64,000 bases of DNA from DATKRB01 sp963794215 (GCA_963794215.1 CAWCCQ010000002.1:372001-436000), one strand, 5' to 3'. Shown: positions 9,310 through 18,686, counted from the first letter of the stretch. The notes: generated by a model not told the origin, from the letters alone. Made by a program: numbers and translations.

Positions 9310-9863
9310 GGAATCCCCTCAAGATCACTGCTAACCCTCGCCAACCCTCCATCTGTCGACGAGAGCGCTCATGAAATCTACGGGTGCTCAGCGGCCAGAC
9401 CGAGGGGGGCGCCTCCGTCGTTTCTGGGGTCTACCGCGCCACGACAGGGTTCAACAGCATCATGGCTCCTCTTGTCCTCACAGTCGATGCGTCGGCCTTC
9501 GTCGTCCGCCTCTGGGCCGACTCGATGGTGCGATCAAGGGCATCAGCCGCGTCGCCCCGGTGCGTCGCTATCTGATCAAGCATGACGCGGGGCTACGAGC
9601 CAGAGGATCGTCTTCTTGCTCTGGGGCGCCCGGGCGGTCACATGTGGGCCCGACCATGATGCGCAGGGACGGTACCGTCACGAGAGACCCCGGCCGTTCC
9701 TTGCAGCCGCGAAGACGTCAGTCAAACGGAGAGTCCACCGAGGGTGGAATGGTCCGGGTATGGTTGGGCCCGTCCGACGGTACTTGCTCCACTCACCGAT
9801 GATCAGGGGTCTGGGTCGTCTTCGCCGCGTCGATCAGCCGCGCCGTCGTTACGGCGAGAGGTG
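9310..9863 (+). other. Stretch without supported gene
   Basis: No frame has both a ribosome site and a recognisable family. The most protein-like piece is a 50-codon minus-strand frame at 9431-9583, beginning MLDQIATHRGDAADALDRT, which lacks an initiation signal and may be the remnant of a longer gene. The right end holds the GGCGAGAGG-type ribosome site of the next gene. Confidence 0.35.
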
Positions 9864-10538
9864 ATGTCAGTGCGTCCGCCTGAGCCGACTGATCCACCCA
9901 GGCGGGAAGGACGCGCTCCGGTCGTCGCGGTGCTACTCGTAGCAATTGCAGTCCCGTTCCTCATGCCCCAGCACTTTGTGCCCACCCCCTCTTGGCTCGA
10001 GCCAGCGGTCTTGGTCGCGCTGATCGTCACCATGCTCAGCGTCAATCCGGGACGCATCGACGATCGGTCCCGTCCAGCGCGCTACGCCAGTATCGGCATC
10101 GTACTCACTCTCATCCTCGGCACAGCCTGGGTTACGATCGCGCTCACCCGCGATCTCATCTACGGGCATGCCGCGATAACCAATTCCGGACCCGCCCTCC
10201 TCCGGGCCGGTGCTTTGGTCTGGGTCAGCCAAGTGATCTCGTTCGCCTTCTTGTACTGGGAACTGGACTTCGGAGGACCTGGCCACCGTGCTCATCATGA
10301 ACGGCGATACCCCGACCTGGCCTTCCCGCAAGACCTCAGCCCGGAAGTGTGTCGGCCTGGTTGGCGGCCCGTGTTCACGGACTACCTCTATCTTGGAATG
10401 ACCAACGGTCTGGCGTTCAGCCCCACAGATGTCATGCCGATCGCATCCTGGGCGAAGCTTGCCATGGGCATCCAGTCCATCGCCTCCCTTTCCATTCTCG
10501 GACTGGTGATCGCCCGCGCCGTCAACATCTTCAAATGA
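9864..10538 (+). CDS. Integral membrane protein, DUF1345-like
   Basis: The 224-aa protein has about five hydrophobic segments: residues 18-35, 42-58, 72-95, 110-130 and the C-terminal 190-220. The region FTDYLYLGMTNGLAFSPTDVMPI resembles the conserved 'DFxYFxFTxGmtfqvSDvdv' part of the DUF1345 family, whose last helix pair has been compared with ion channels. I chose the ATG at 9864 (MSVRPPEP) because it follows a GAGAGG site; the upstream extension is not protein-like. The soluble loop between helices 4 and 5 contains HRAHHERRYPDL, a histidine-rich patch. Function unknown; probably a small plasma-membrane protein. Confidence 0.7.
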   Translation: MSVRPPEPTDPPRREGRAPVVAVLLVAIAVPFLMPQHFVPTPSWLEPAVLVALIVTMLSVNPGRIDDRSRPARYASIGIVLTLILGTAWVTIALTRDLIYGHAAITNSGPALLRAGALVWVSQVISFAFLYWELDFGGPGHRAHHERRYPDLAFPQDLSPEVCRPGWRPVFTDYLYLGMTNGLAFSPTDVMPIASWAKLAMGIQSIASLSILGLVIARAVNIFK

Positions 10539-10676
10539 GCGTTCATGATGGACTGCTCCAATTCGGACAGACCCGTCGACTCGATGGCTATCGGTATCCC
10601 CGTGCCGCGCTGCTGAGGTGACACTGGTAGCGACGCCGAAGTCGGCGCAACCGTAGAAGGCGATCGCCCGGTGAAT

Positions 10677-10979
10677 TTACGTGATGCCGTTCACATCGAC
10701 ACGAGCAAAGCCGGCAACCTTGTTGTCGTCGAAAGGATCGGAACCCTGCCACACCGTGAGCACACTGGCCTCGACAAACCCGGTGTCGGATCCGCCCGTG
10801 ATGGCACGGGTACTCGGACTGTACGTGCGCGTCCTCGGTGCACACCGCATGGTGTGGCAACGAGCCTGACCCCCTCACCAACCCGTCGATCACCGTGGCG
10901 ATCATCTGAAGTCCGGTTCCCGCCCACTGCACGGGTTCTGGCCGCGGCTGTCGGCCAGCGGTGGAGTCCTCATCACTGA
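10677..10979 (-). pseudogene. Possible small gene or remnant with a frameshift
   Basis: Two adjoining minus-strand frames look coding when joined: VQWAGTGLQMIATVIDGLVR, then, after a shift near 10840, YSPSTRAITGGSDTGFVEAS and GSDPFDDNKVAGFARVDVNG to a TAA at 10677-10679. The composition (Gly, Asp, Val rich, no low complexity) is protein-like, but I recognise no family and no ribosome site. It lies immediately downstream of the zinc-finger/HTH gene on the same strand, only a few bases from its stop, so it may be the second gene of that unit. It may also be the tail of a degraded gene. Confidence 0.35.
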
Positions 10980-11538
10980 CTAGCGAAGTTGCTCTGAGAG
11001 GATCTCCCCACAGAGCCCGAGGCATTCGTCACAGATGGTTGACGGTTCGGGCCCTTCGCCGCGCTGGAGCGGACACGAGGGCTTGCAGCTGGATCCGTTC
11101 CTTTCCACAGAACGAGCACACAAGCTGGCTGCTGGTGGGAACGGACTGCAGCGTCGGATCCTTTGCCGGTCGCCCCGACACAGTGACACCGACGGCGGCC
11201 AAGATGCAGGGGTCACAGATGTACACGCCAGGCCCGGCGACGAGTTTACGGACCTGCTGTTGCGGGCTCCCGCAGAAGGAACAGACCCGCTGGGTGCTGG
11301 GTTCTTGGCGGCGCCGTCGTCGCCACCGACGGACGCCGCCGTCCTCGATGATCTGGTGAATGCGTTGGTGGCTAATGCCTAGGGCCTCGGCAACCTCGCG
11401 CATCGATGCGCCCGCCAGGTGCAGGCGTCGTACCGTTCGACGGTAATCCGCCTTGGCTCCCTCAAGCTGGTCCTCGAGCTCAGTGACCCGGCCAGCCGCG
11501 GCGGTGGCCTCCGACAGCAGGTTCTGGTCAACCGGCAT
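10980..11538 (-). CDS. HTH protein with two ClpX-type C4 zinc fingers (one frameshift)
   Basis: Residues 5-35 form an amphipathic, probably coiled-coil helix (LLSEATAAAGRVTELEDQL). Residues 38-70 hold a sigma-region-4/ParB-like HTH (SMREVAEALGISHQRIHQII). A basic linker (RRWRRRRRQ) leads to a first zf-C4_ClpX finger: CSFCGSPQQQVRKLVAGPG, then ICDPC. A second finger begins CSFCGKERIQLQALVSAP; a one-base shift near 11060 is needed to read its second half, ICDECLGLCGEILSE, to the stop at 10980. The unshifted frame stops at 11029. In ClpX this finger dimerises and binds substrates and adaptors. Here a DNA-binding regulator tied to ClpX, or simply zinc-dependent, is inferred. A related gene with reversed domain order lies at 21305. 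Confidence 0.78.
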
Positions 11539-11562
11539 CTGTCTATGCTACCGAGACAGATG
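11536..11562 (-). promoter_or_regulatory. Perfect inverted repeat over the start codon of the zinc-finger/HTH gene
   Basis: CATCTGTCT and AGACAGATG form a perfect 9-bp inverted repeat with a 9-bp spacer. Read on the minus strand, the second arm ends with the ATG start codon, and the spacer contains TAGCAT, a good -10 hexamer lying about 6 nt before the ATG. This implies a leaderless or nearly leaderless transcript whose promoter is wrapped by a dimeric repressor site. Autoregulation by the HTH protein is the simplest reading, but that is inference. Confidence 0.6.
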
Positions 11563-11707
11563 TGGTCCCGCCAGAGCGCCGTGCGCGGCAGCCGATGAAG
11601 CGCGCGCCGCACTCGGTCCCAGAGATGCCCTTCGGAGCGATCCTCGCGCAGCGCCCCCTTGCACCGACACGCGGGCCTGGGGGCGACTGGTTTGGGTGTC
11701 CCGCCGC

Positions 11708-12832
11708 TCAGGCAGTGAGGAGCACGGCACCGGTGAAGGGGCCCACGGAGTTGGTCCACACTGACACCTCAGCGCCGGGGACCTGACGCTCTGCACACTC
11801 GCCGCGAATCTGGCGCACCGCCTCGATACAGAAGTTCGCGCCGTGCCGCCGGCCCATATTGCACGCGCCGCCGTCCGTGTTGAGCGGCAACGATCCGCCA
11901 AGGCGGGTATGGCCGTCGCCGATAAAGCCGGCCGCTTCGCCGAAGCCGCAGAAGCCCAGGGCCTCGAGCCACTGGAACGTGATGACTGTAAAACCATCGT
12001 AGAGCTGTGCACAGTCGACGTCGGCGGGCTTGAGGTCGGTTCTCGACCACAGCTGCTTGGCACAGTGCACGGGCGAGCTCCGCACAAAGTCGCGGAGCTG
12101 GAAGAAGTTCGGCTCGCTGCTCGACAAGGCCCAAGCTTCGACGCTGACCGGCTTCTTACGCCAGTCAGCTGCCCGGTCCTGCCTCGTAAAGATGACCGCT
12201 GAGGCCGAGTCCACCGGGTAATCGCAATCGAGGAGCCGAACCGGTCGGCTCACGTAGCGCGAGCTCAGGTAGTCCTGAAGGGTCAGCGGCTCTCGCAGCA
12301 GCGCCTCCTCGTTGAGTGAGGCGTTGTAGCGCTGATTGATGACGTGGCGCCCGAAGTCTTCCTCCGTGGCGCCAAACTCCTCGAGATAGCGACGCATCTG
12401 CAGACCACCGATCATCGTCGCCGGCATGAGCCCGCCGAACGGGGCGGTGAACTGCGCATCGCCCGAGAACGCCACCGGGCCGACTGGTGGCGGTCCGGTA
12501 CTCGTCGCTCGACGGATCAGGCGCAGCGCCACGCACGTCGTCGATAACCCCGACGCCACCGCCGAGATCGCGTGGATCGCCGGCTCCACGAAGGCCGGAC
12601 CGCCGACCGAGGTGAAATAGAACTCGAGCGGCGCCGTCCCGAAGGTGTCACCAATGGCCATGGCGTTCCCCCCCATGGTCGAGACACCGTCAAGCGCGCC
12701 GACGGGCATGCCGGCGTCGTTAAGGGCAGCGGTCAGCGCTTGACGAATCAGCTCGTCGTCAGAGGCGCCAAGCGCTCGGCCGACCTCCGAATAGCCGACG
12801 CCGACGATAGCGACTGGACTGAAGGAGTTCAC
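11708..12832 (-). CDS. Thiolase-fold lipid-transfer protein/aldolase, Ltp2-like
   Basis: The 374-aa product has the thiolase fold of non-condensing lipid-transfer proteins: VAIVGVGYSEVGR at the N-terminus, LYDGFTVITFQWLEALGFCG, and LNTDGGACNMGRRHG near the C-terminus. The nucleophile position that reads CASG in true thiolases reads VASG here, so ordinary thiolysis is unlikely. In steroid-degrading actinobacteria, Ltp2 with the DUF35 protein ChsH2 forms an aldolase that cleaves side-chain CoA esters. The DUF35 gene lies directly upstream and overlaps this start: GTG at 12832 overlaps the TGA by four bases, indicating translational coupling. I chose that GTG because the conserved sequence begins there. 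Substrate is inferred, not proven. Confidence 0.85.
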   Translation of the reverse strand: MNSFSPVAIVGVGYSEVGRALGASDDELIRQALTAALNDAGMPVGALDGVSTMGGNAMAIGDTFGTAPLEFYFTSVGGPAFVEPAIHAISAVASGLSTTCVALRLIRRATSTGPPPVGPVAFSGDAQFTAPFGGLMPATMIGGLQMRRYLEEFGATEEDFGRHVINQRYNASLNEEALLREPLTLQDYLSSRYVSRPVRLLDCDYPVDSASAVIFTRQDRAADWRKKPVSVEAWALSSSEPNFFQLRDFVRSSPVHCAKQLWSRTDLKPADVDCAQLYDGFTVITFQWLEALGFCGFGEAAGFIGDGHTRLGGSLPLNTDGGACNMGRRHGANFCIEAVRQIRGECAERQVPGAEVSVWTNSVGPFTGAVLLTA

Positions 12833-13293
12833 GCCACACTCCCCGACTCGGCAGCGGCTGGCTTGAACATCGGCAGCGTCAACCCGGGGGCGACCTGTAC
12901 GAAGTCCACCACGAGCGCCATGCCGAGGCATAGATCATCGGCGGGGCAATCGATGATATTGGTGACCATCTTGAGATCCTCCTGCTCGGGCAGTTCCACG
13001 ACCGCCAACACGAACGGAACCCGATGCTGGAACCATGGGTGAGGGGATTGATAGGGCTCGGTCCAGGTATCGAGCACCGCTCGCCCCGAGACCTCGCGCG
13101 GAGTGAGCTGCGTGGACAGGCAGAACCTACACACGTCACGGGGCCAGTGGATGTACTTCCCACAATGGTCACAGCGCAGAATCAAGAGCTTGTGGTTGGC
13201 GATGCCGTCCCAAAAGAACCGAGTGACCTCGTCGGGCTCGGGCATGGGGGGCATGGCTCCCACTTCGTCCACCGATGGCGCTTGACTGGTCAT
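12829..13293 (-). CDS. DUF35 zinc-ribbon/OB-fold acyl-CoA-associated protein
   Basis: The 154-aa protein contains a rubredoxin-like zinc ribbon (CDHCGKYIHWPRDVCRFC) at about residues 45-62, followed by an OB-fold with GRAVLDTWTEPY and PFVLAVVELPEQ. DUF35 proteins partner thiolase-like enzymes and help bind the acyl-CoA, as in the ChsH2 tail with Ltp2. The ATG at 13293 follows GGGGGAGC at proper spacing and removes an unstructured upstream extension. Its stop overlaps the next gene's GTG. The gene lies downstream of a ferredoxin and a P450 on the same strand, suggesting a side-chain catabolic unit. Confidence 0.88.
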   Translation of the reverse strand: MTSQAPSVDEVGAMPPMPEPDEVTRFFWDGIANHKLLILRCDHCGKYIHWPRDVCRFCLSTQLTPREVSGRAVLDTWTEPYQSPHPWFQHRVPFVLAVVELPEQEDLKMVTNIIDCPADDLCLGMALVVDFVQVAPGLTLPMFKPAAAESGSVA

Positions 13294-13432
13294 GTGTGCT
13301 CCCCCGCTCGCCGATGAGCCTCTTTTTTCGCTACCGACCTCACGATTCGACACCGACGCCATACGGCAAGCTGAGCCGGATTGGTCGTCGAGGTTCTCTG
13401 GTCACTCCGTGTCCCGTGCCCGGTCGATCGCC

Positions 13433-13626
13433 TCACTCCACGACGAGCGAGATCGCTCGTTCGGGGCAGTTCTCCGAACCGATCCGACGCGCTCGACGAG
13501 GTCGCCGGCTACGTCGTCCAGTTCGACCAACCCGTACCCATCGTCATCAGCGGCAAATACCTCCGGGGCCGTCGCGTAGCAGCGGCCGTGCCCGGTGCAT
13601 CGTTCCTCGTCGATTACGACTCTCAC
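13433..13626 (-). CDS. Single-cluster ferredoxin, P450 partner (one frameshift)
   Basis: GTG at 13626 follows AAGGAGGGG with five-base spacing. The protein reads MRVVIDEERCTGHGRCYATA (cluster ligands in the C-x5-C motif) and PEVFAADDDGYGLV. After a one-base shift near 13474 it ends ENCPERAISLVVE at 13433. The final Cys-Pro supplies the last ligand; the motif is that of 3Fe-4S (or 4Fe-4S) ferredoxins of about 64 aa that deliver electrons to bacterial P450s. Without the shift the last cysteine is lost, so the encoded protein would not hold a cluster. The P450 gene lies 114 nt upstream on the same strand. Confidence 0.8.
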
Positions 13627-13740
13627 GAGTACCCCTCCTTGTTCCCCGAGCCATGGGCGCCCTCGGCGACGACGTCTTCGGTCCTGTGGTGAGCGATGAT
13701 CCGTTGCCGGACGGGTCGTTGCCATCAAGCTGGGACGAAG

Positions 13741-14926
13741 CTACCTCGACCGGGCGCCTGGCGTGAAGACCAAAGGTAGCTCTGGAATCTCGCGCAGTGC
13801 TGGCCGGTACTTGATCTGATACCCCTCCTCGAGGCTATAGCGAGGGATTCGCCGGTGCCACTCTCTCATGGCTACCTGCAGCTCCAGACGAGCCAAGTGC
13901 GATCCGAGACATCGATGCACCCCGCCCCCGAAAGCCAGGTGTCGATTCGCACGGCGACGAAAGTCCAGGTCGTCTGGATCGTCGTAGGTAACCGGATCGT
14001 GGTTGGGATTGGCCAGCAATACCCTGACCCTCTGCCCGGCCCGCACGGGACAAGCATCGACCACTGCGTCGTCCATCGCGATGCGACTCACCAACGGCAC
14101 CGGAGTCTCGTACCGCAGCAGCTCCTCCACGGCTGCTTGGACCAAGGAAGGGTCGGTGGCCAGCTGGCGCTGGTGCTCGGGGTGCTGGGCCAAGAACGCG
14201 AACGAGCAACCGAGCGTGTCGGTCACTGTGTCCAAGCCAGCCGCGATCAGCAGGAGGCAAATGTTCAATGTCTCCTCCCGGGTGAGACGTCCTTCGCTCT
14301 CGAGCTCCAAGAGATAGCTCAAGATGTCGTCTTGGGGTTCAGCCGCCTTTCGCTCGAGGGCGGCCGAAAAGTACGAGAATATCCACGCGCCGGTGGTTTC
14401 CATCTCTGCCCGCCGGGCCTCTTCGTCCTCACCCGCTGGTCGGATCATCCCGTCCTTCGCCCACAAGAAGGTGTCGAGATCGTCGTAGGGCAATCCCATC
14501 AGCCGGAGGAACATGGCCGACGGGAAAGGAACGGCGAAGTCAGCGATGAAATCACATGATCCGCGCTCGATGAACCGATCGATGAGCTCATTGGAGAGCG
14601 ATGCCACCTCGGGTTCTCGTTCTGCCATCCTTCGTGGCGAAAAGAGTCGATCCAGCACCTTGCGGTAGGCCACGTGCTGGGGCGGTTCGCAAGGGGATCG
14701 CTCCCGTCTCCGACCCGAGATACCCAGCCTCGGGATTGGACGAGAACAGGTTGGGGGACCCGAGCACCTGCTCAACCGCTTCGGTGCTCGTCGCTACGAC
14801 GAGATCGTCGCGGATCTCCACGATCGGGCCTGCCCTCCGGAGCTCTTTCCACACGGCCTGCGCATCGGTACCCCACACGCTCCGGTCGAAATCGCGCAAG
14901 AGCACACTGCGCTCGGATTCGGTCAC
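13741..14926 (-). CDS. Cytochrome P450 (one frameshift)
   Basis: Joined across a shift near 14690, the protein is about 395 aa, the normal length for a soluble bacterial P450. The N-terminal part reads SVLLRDFDRSVWGTDAQAVW. The I-helix is LLIAAGLDTVTDTLG, the K-helix ExxR lies in EELLRYETPVP, and the haem loop is FGGGVHRCLGSHLARLE with the thiolate Cys. I take GTG at 14926 as start; others are possible. It hydroxylates a lipophilic substrate using electrons from the ferredoxin encoded just downstream. With the DUF35 and Ltp2-like genes, a steroid or terpenoid substrate is likely but inferred. Confidence 0.88.
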
Positions 14927-15390
14927 GGGACTCTCTTGAAACTCCAGGTCCACGGACTCAACTCCCCTCGCCAACCAGGCCGACGGCCCACTCGCCCTTG
15001 CCAGCAAAATAGCGCACTTGTTGGGGACCGTGAGCTCCCACGAGGCACCCCGGCGGGCGTCGCCCATCAGGATCTTCGCTCCAAGGACTGTCGTACCTTC
15101 TCCCTCGCGCCCACCCACTTCGACATCCCTACCGCCTCGAGAGCCCTCGGTCAGGCTCGGGATCGGGACATCCCCCCACAGTCACGACGTACACGGTGAA
15201 GACGCACGGACCATTGGCCGAGTCCGCAGACGCGCAGTACGCTCCTCGTCGGAGGGTTGAGCAGGGCGCGCACCGGGGCAAGGGGGAATCTCGAGGTGGG
15301 GTCGAGACAACTGCTTTGGGCGACTCGAGGCTGGATGTTCTGGCACAACTTGGAGCATGACCTAGCCCAGTACCGATCACCGATGCGACC
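14927..15390 (+). other. Divergent intergenic region between P450 and MFS genes
   Basis: This stretch separates two divergent transcription units and should hold both promoters. I see no clear hexamers, no strong palindrome and no supported small gene. The minus frame extends above the P450 start without conserved sequence. Confidence 0.35.
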
Positions 15391-16870
15391 GTGACGATCG
15401 ACACGCCTTCGAGGCTGATCACCCAGCGCCGGGCGGTCTCGATCGTCTACGGAGCCGGGATGTTCATGTCCATCATGGACACCCAGATCGTCAATGTCGC
15501 GCTCGCCACCATCAGCCGGGATTTCGGCGTTCCGATCTCGTCGGTCCAATGGATCATCGTCGGCTACCTCCTCAGTCTGGCCGTGTTCATTCCCGCATCG
15601 GGTTGGATCGGAGACCGGTTCGGCACCAAACGCACGTTTCTCTCCGCGGTGACCCTGTTCACCATCGCGTCAGGTCTCTGCGCGGCGTCTGGGAACCTCG
15701 TCGAGTTGGTCGCTGCCCGAGTTCTCCAGGGTGCCGGGGGCGGCATGATGGTCCCGGTCGGCACCGCGATGCTCTATCGCGCTTATCCGCCGGCAGAGCG
15801 CGTGAACGTGGCGAGGATGGTGACCCGGGTCATGGTGCTGGCGCCCGCGACCGCGCCCATCATCGGCGGCGTGCTCGTGACGCGGCTCTCTTGGCACTGG
15901 ATCTTCTTGGTCAACATACCCGTCGGCATCGTCGTACTTACATTCGGGTTCTTGTTCTTGGCCGAGCATCGTGAGCCTCCCCCGGCCACGTTCGACCTCG
16001 CCGGTTTCGTCCTAGGTGGCCCGGGTCTGGCGCTGGTCCTCTATGCAGTCAGTGAAGGACCCCTCGCCGGCTGGGGATCACCAAAAGTCATCGGTACCGG
16101 ACTGGTGGGCATCACCCTCTTGTGGATGTTTGTCAGGACCGAGCTGCGATCCGCCCATCCGGTGCTGCAGCTGCGCCTGCTCTCCGAGCACGCACTGTTC
16201 CGCCGGTGCTGCGCGCTGTTCGCCTGCAGCTCACCGGCATTCTTTGGATCGTTGGTCTTTGCCGCGCTCTACCTTCAAGAGGGCCGCGGGTACTCGGCGC
16301 TCGTCTCGGGCCTCACCACGTTTACCGAGGCGGTGGGCATCGGGATCACCAGTCAGATCGTGGCAAGGGTGTACCCACGAATCGGGCCCCGTCGGCTCAT
16401 CGTTGCCGGCTTTACCGGCCTGGCCACCTGCGCGATCCTCTTCTCCTTCGTGGGCATGTCGACCAACCTCTGGATCATTCGGGGGATCATCTTCGCGATC
16501 GGTGTCTCGGTCTCGCACATCATGCTCCCGGTACAAGCCGCGGCCTTCGCACAGAATCTCACCCGAGGAGACTGGCCACGCCTCGGCCATCTTCAACACG
16601 ATCCAACGAACGGCCGCCGCGGTCGGCGTCTCGATCCTTTCGATCGTTCTCGCACTAGGAACCCACGGGGCCCCCCGGCCGCCGATCTCAGCCTTCCGTG
16701 ACGTGTACCTGACCGCCGCGGCGTTCGCGATAGTGGGGGCTCTGCTTGCCCTTGGCGTCCACGACGCCGACGCAGCAGCCACGATGGTCCGCCACGTGCG
16801 CACGCCGAAGAAGACCGCCAATGAGCGATCGGTGCCGGTGCCCGACCCGGCCAAGATCACCGAACGCTGA
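15391..16870 (+). CDS. MFS drug exporter, DHA2/EmrB-QacA type (one frameshift)
   Basis: GTG at 15391 opens a protein with FMSIMDTQIVNVALATIS (motif D1 of 14-helix drug:H+ antiporters), GDRFGTKRTFL (motif A) and RVLQGAGGGMMVPVGTAML (motif B with its Arg). A motif-C-like glycine run follows at PATAPIIGGVLVTRLSWHW. At about 16562 the frame shifts; the next frame continues PEETGHASAIFNTIQRTAAA and the last helix, to 16870. Total length of about 493 aa is normal for the family. It exports hydrophobic cations or drugs across the plasma membrane using the proton gradient. Substrate unknown. The break falls near helices 12-13, so the truncated form would be non-functional. Confidence 0.86.
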
Positions 16871-16952
16871 ACCGCCTGGCTACTTGGGCCAGGCTCGGGT
16901 GCCAACGAGGACCGCGGACTCGGCGTTGGTGGGATGTCGCAGGCGTAGCGGG

Positions 16953-17645
16953 TCATTCCTCGAGGGTGTGGTCGGGCCATTCGAACATGGAGAACTCGCC
17001 CAGATACGGATTTGGGTTGCCGGTCCACTCGAAGGCCCCAACCTGTTCTTTGGTTCGTCGACCCGTCAAGGCTCGGAACATCTCGAACGGTTCGGCGCTG
17101 ACCGTAGCACCCGGGTCGCCATCGCCCACGATCCATTCACGGTCCCCAGCCCGAATGACCAACGCGGGAAGCTTGGCCGCGGTGACGCGCCGTGCCATCG
17201 AACGAGCGTAGATGTCGAGACCCAGCTGAGCTTCCGCCGAACTCCGCTCACCCGGGCGCCCGACCGCTGCCCGGAGGTCATGTTCGTGACAGATGAAGTC
17301 TCCGACAATCCCCCCGGCCAGGGGGACCTCGACCGACGCCACAACCCCCTCGAATTGTGCTGACACCGCCATCCACTCGTCGAGTACTTCGGAGGTCGAT
17401 GCCCTGCGTCGCGGAATGATCTCGCGACGATCCACCTCGGCATGGTCCCAGAATCCGGGTCCCATCACAGTGGAGAGATCTCCGCAGAAGTCGACAGCCA
17501 GTCCGGCGAGGTGGGCGATCAGGTCATGGATCGACCAATGTGGGCACGCCGGAACGGCGACCGCCACCTGGTCCTCGGAAAGAGAGCCGGCGAGGGTGTA
17601 GATCCGATCGCGGGTCACCTGTAGTGCGTCCACATACTCGGACAT
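16953..17645 (-). CDS. DinB-like / maleylpyruvate isomerase N-domain protein (mycothiol type)
   Basis: The 230-aa protein has the four-helix DinB-like fold of the actinobacterial 'maleylpyruvate isomerase family mycothiol-dependent enzyme' group. Helix 1 is YVDALQVTRDRIYTLAG, with CPHWSIHDLIAHLAGLAVD carrying the first metal histidine. GDFICHEHDLRAAVGRPGER gives the His-x3-His-like second site. The ATG at 17645 follows AAGGGGGG. Members conjugate or isomerise with mycothiol or bind Zn/Ni without known substrate. It sits downstream of an ABC exporter operon on the same strand, about 200 nt away, and could be part of a detoxification unit. Exact reaction unknown. Confidence 0.75.
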   Translation of the reverse strand: MSEYVDALQVTRDRIYTLAGSLSEDQVAVAVPACPHWSIHDLIAHLAGLAVDFCGDLSTVMGPGFWDHAEVDRREIIPRRRASTSEVLDEWMAVSAQFEGVVASVEVPLAGGIVGDFICHEHDLRAAVGRPGERSSAEAQLGLDIYARSMARRVTAAKLPALVIRAGDREWIVGDGDPGATVSAEPFEMFRALTGRRTKEQVGAFEWTGNPNPYLGEFSMFEWPDHTLEE

Positions 17646-17843
17646 CGAGCCCCCCTTGCCTGCCGCTGTCAGCAACGTCGGAGGTATCTTCGCGTACGCA
17701 CTTCTCCCGTGCCGACGGCTCGTCACTGGCGAGCCCCACTCGATCGGTACCGGGCACGATCAGCTCCCAAGCAGCCACCGTACCTGGCGAGGTGAGTCGC
17801 CGGTCGGTCGACAGGAGCGTGAACGTCGACTTGCCCCGGTGCC

Positions 17844-18686
17844 TTACGATCGCTTCAGCTTCCACGCGGCCAAGGGTGCGAAGACCGCAATGATCCCGGC
17901 TGTCCAGAGCAACGACGGCACCAAGTAGTAGGACAGGGAGTGGCCAAGCAGATCCTGCGCGGCCGCACCCCCAGTCAGAATCCGGACGGTGTTGCACATG
18001 AGCGTCATGGGCTGGTGGCTGGCGAAGCCCTGCATCCAGCCGGGCATAGTCGCTACGGGGACGTAGGCGCTCGAGACGAAGGTCAGCGGGAAGACCAGGA
18101 ACGACAAGCTCTGGGCGGCTTGCGGGCTCCCCGCCATAAGCCCCAGGGTGATGAAGACCCACACGAATGCGAAGCCATAAAGGATGGTCAGCCCGAGGGC
18201 GGCCACGCCATCGGGCACGCTCGCGTTGAGCCGGAATCCGACGAGGAAGCCGATGACCGTCATGACGACCACGCCCCAGGCGACGAGTACGGTGTCGGCC
18301 CCGACCCGGCCGGTCACGACGGACAACAGACGGATCGGCAGACTTCGGAGACGGTCGATGAACCCACCCTCCAGATCGTCGGCGATCCCGCTGGCTGCGC
18401 CCATGCCTTGGAACAGGACGCCGGTGACCACGAACCCCGGCACCAGGAAGTCGACGTACGACAGTTCTCCGGTGTGCGCCACGGCACCTCCGAAGACATA
18501 GCGGAAGATGAGCAGGAACAGCGCCCCTTGCGCGGTGCCGGCCACGATGAGCGACGGCGTACGGACGAACTTCTTGAGAGTCCGGATCGCCACCTGGCTC
18601 GAGGCCGCGAGGTAGGCAGCGCCATTGTTGACGACGGCTGCACCAAGGGGTTCGCGCTCGGTGCTGACGGAGACGTCCATGCTCAT
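17844..18686 (-). CDS. ABC-2 type transporter permease, DrrB-like
   Basis: The 280-aa protein has six hydrophobic helices and the ABC-2 pattern: FVRTPSLIVAGTAQGALFLLIF as helix 1, DLEGGFIDRLRSLPI in the cytoplasmic loop, and FLVFPLTFVSSAYVPVATMP near the C-terminus. These are typical of daunorubicin-resistance DrrB permeases. The ATG at 18686 overlaps the ATPase gene's TGA by four bases (ATGA), so the two are translationally coupled. Together they would export a lipophilic drug or glycolipid. A PadR regulator heads the operon, which is the usual arrangement for inducible drug exporters. Confidence 0.9.
   Translation of the reverse strand: MSMDVSVSTEREPLGAAVVNNGAAYLAASSQVAIRTLKKFVRTPSLIVAGTAQGALFLLIFRYVFGGAVAHTGELSYVDFLVPGFVVTGVLFQGMGAASGIADDLEGGFIDRLRSLPIRLLSVVTGRVGADTVLVAWGVVVMTVIGFLVGFRLNASVPDGVAALGLTILYGFAFVWVFITLGLMAGSPQAAQSLSFLVFPLTFVSSAYVPVATMPGWMQGFASHQPMTLMCNTVRILTGGAAAQDLLGHSLSYYLVPSLLWTAGIIAVFAPLAAWKLKRS

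Noticed and set aside
9431..9583. A 50-codon minus-strand frame
   Set aside because: Protein-like but without initiation signal or known family; kept only as a note under the intergenic entry.
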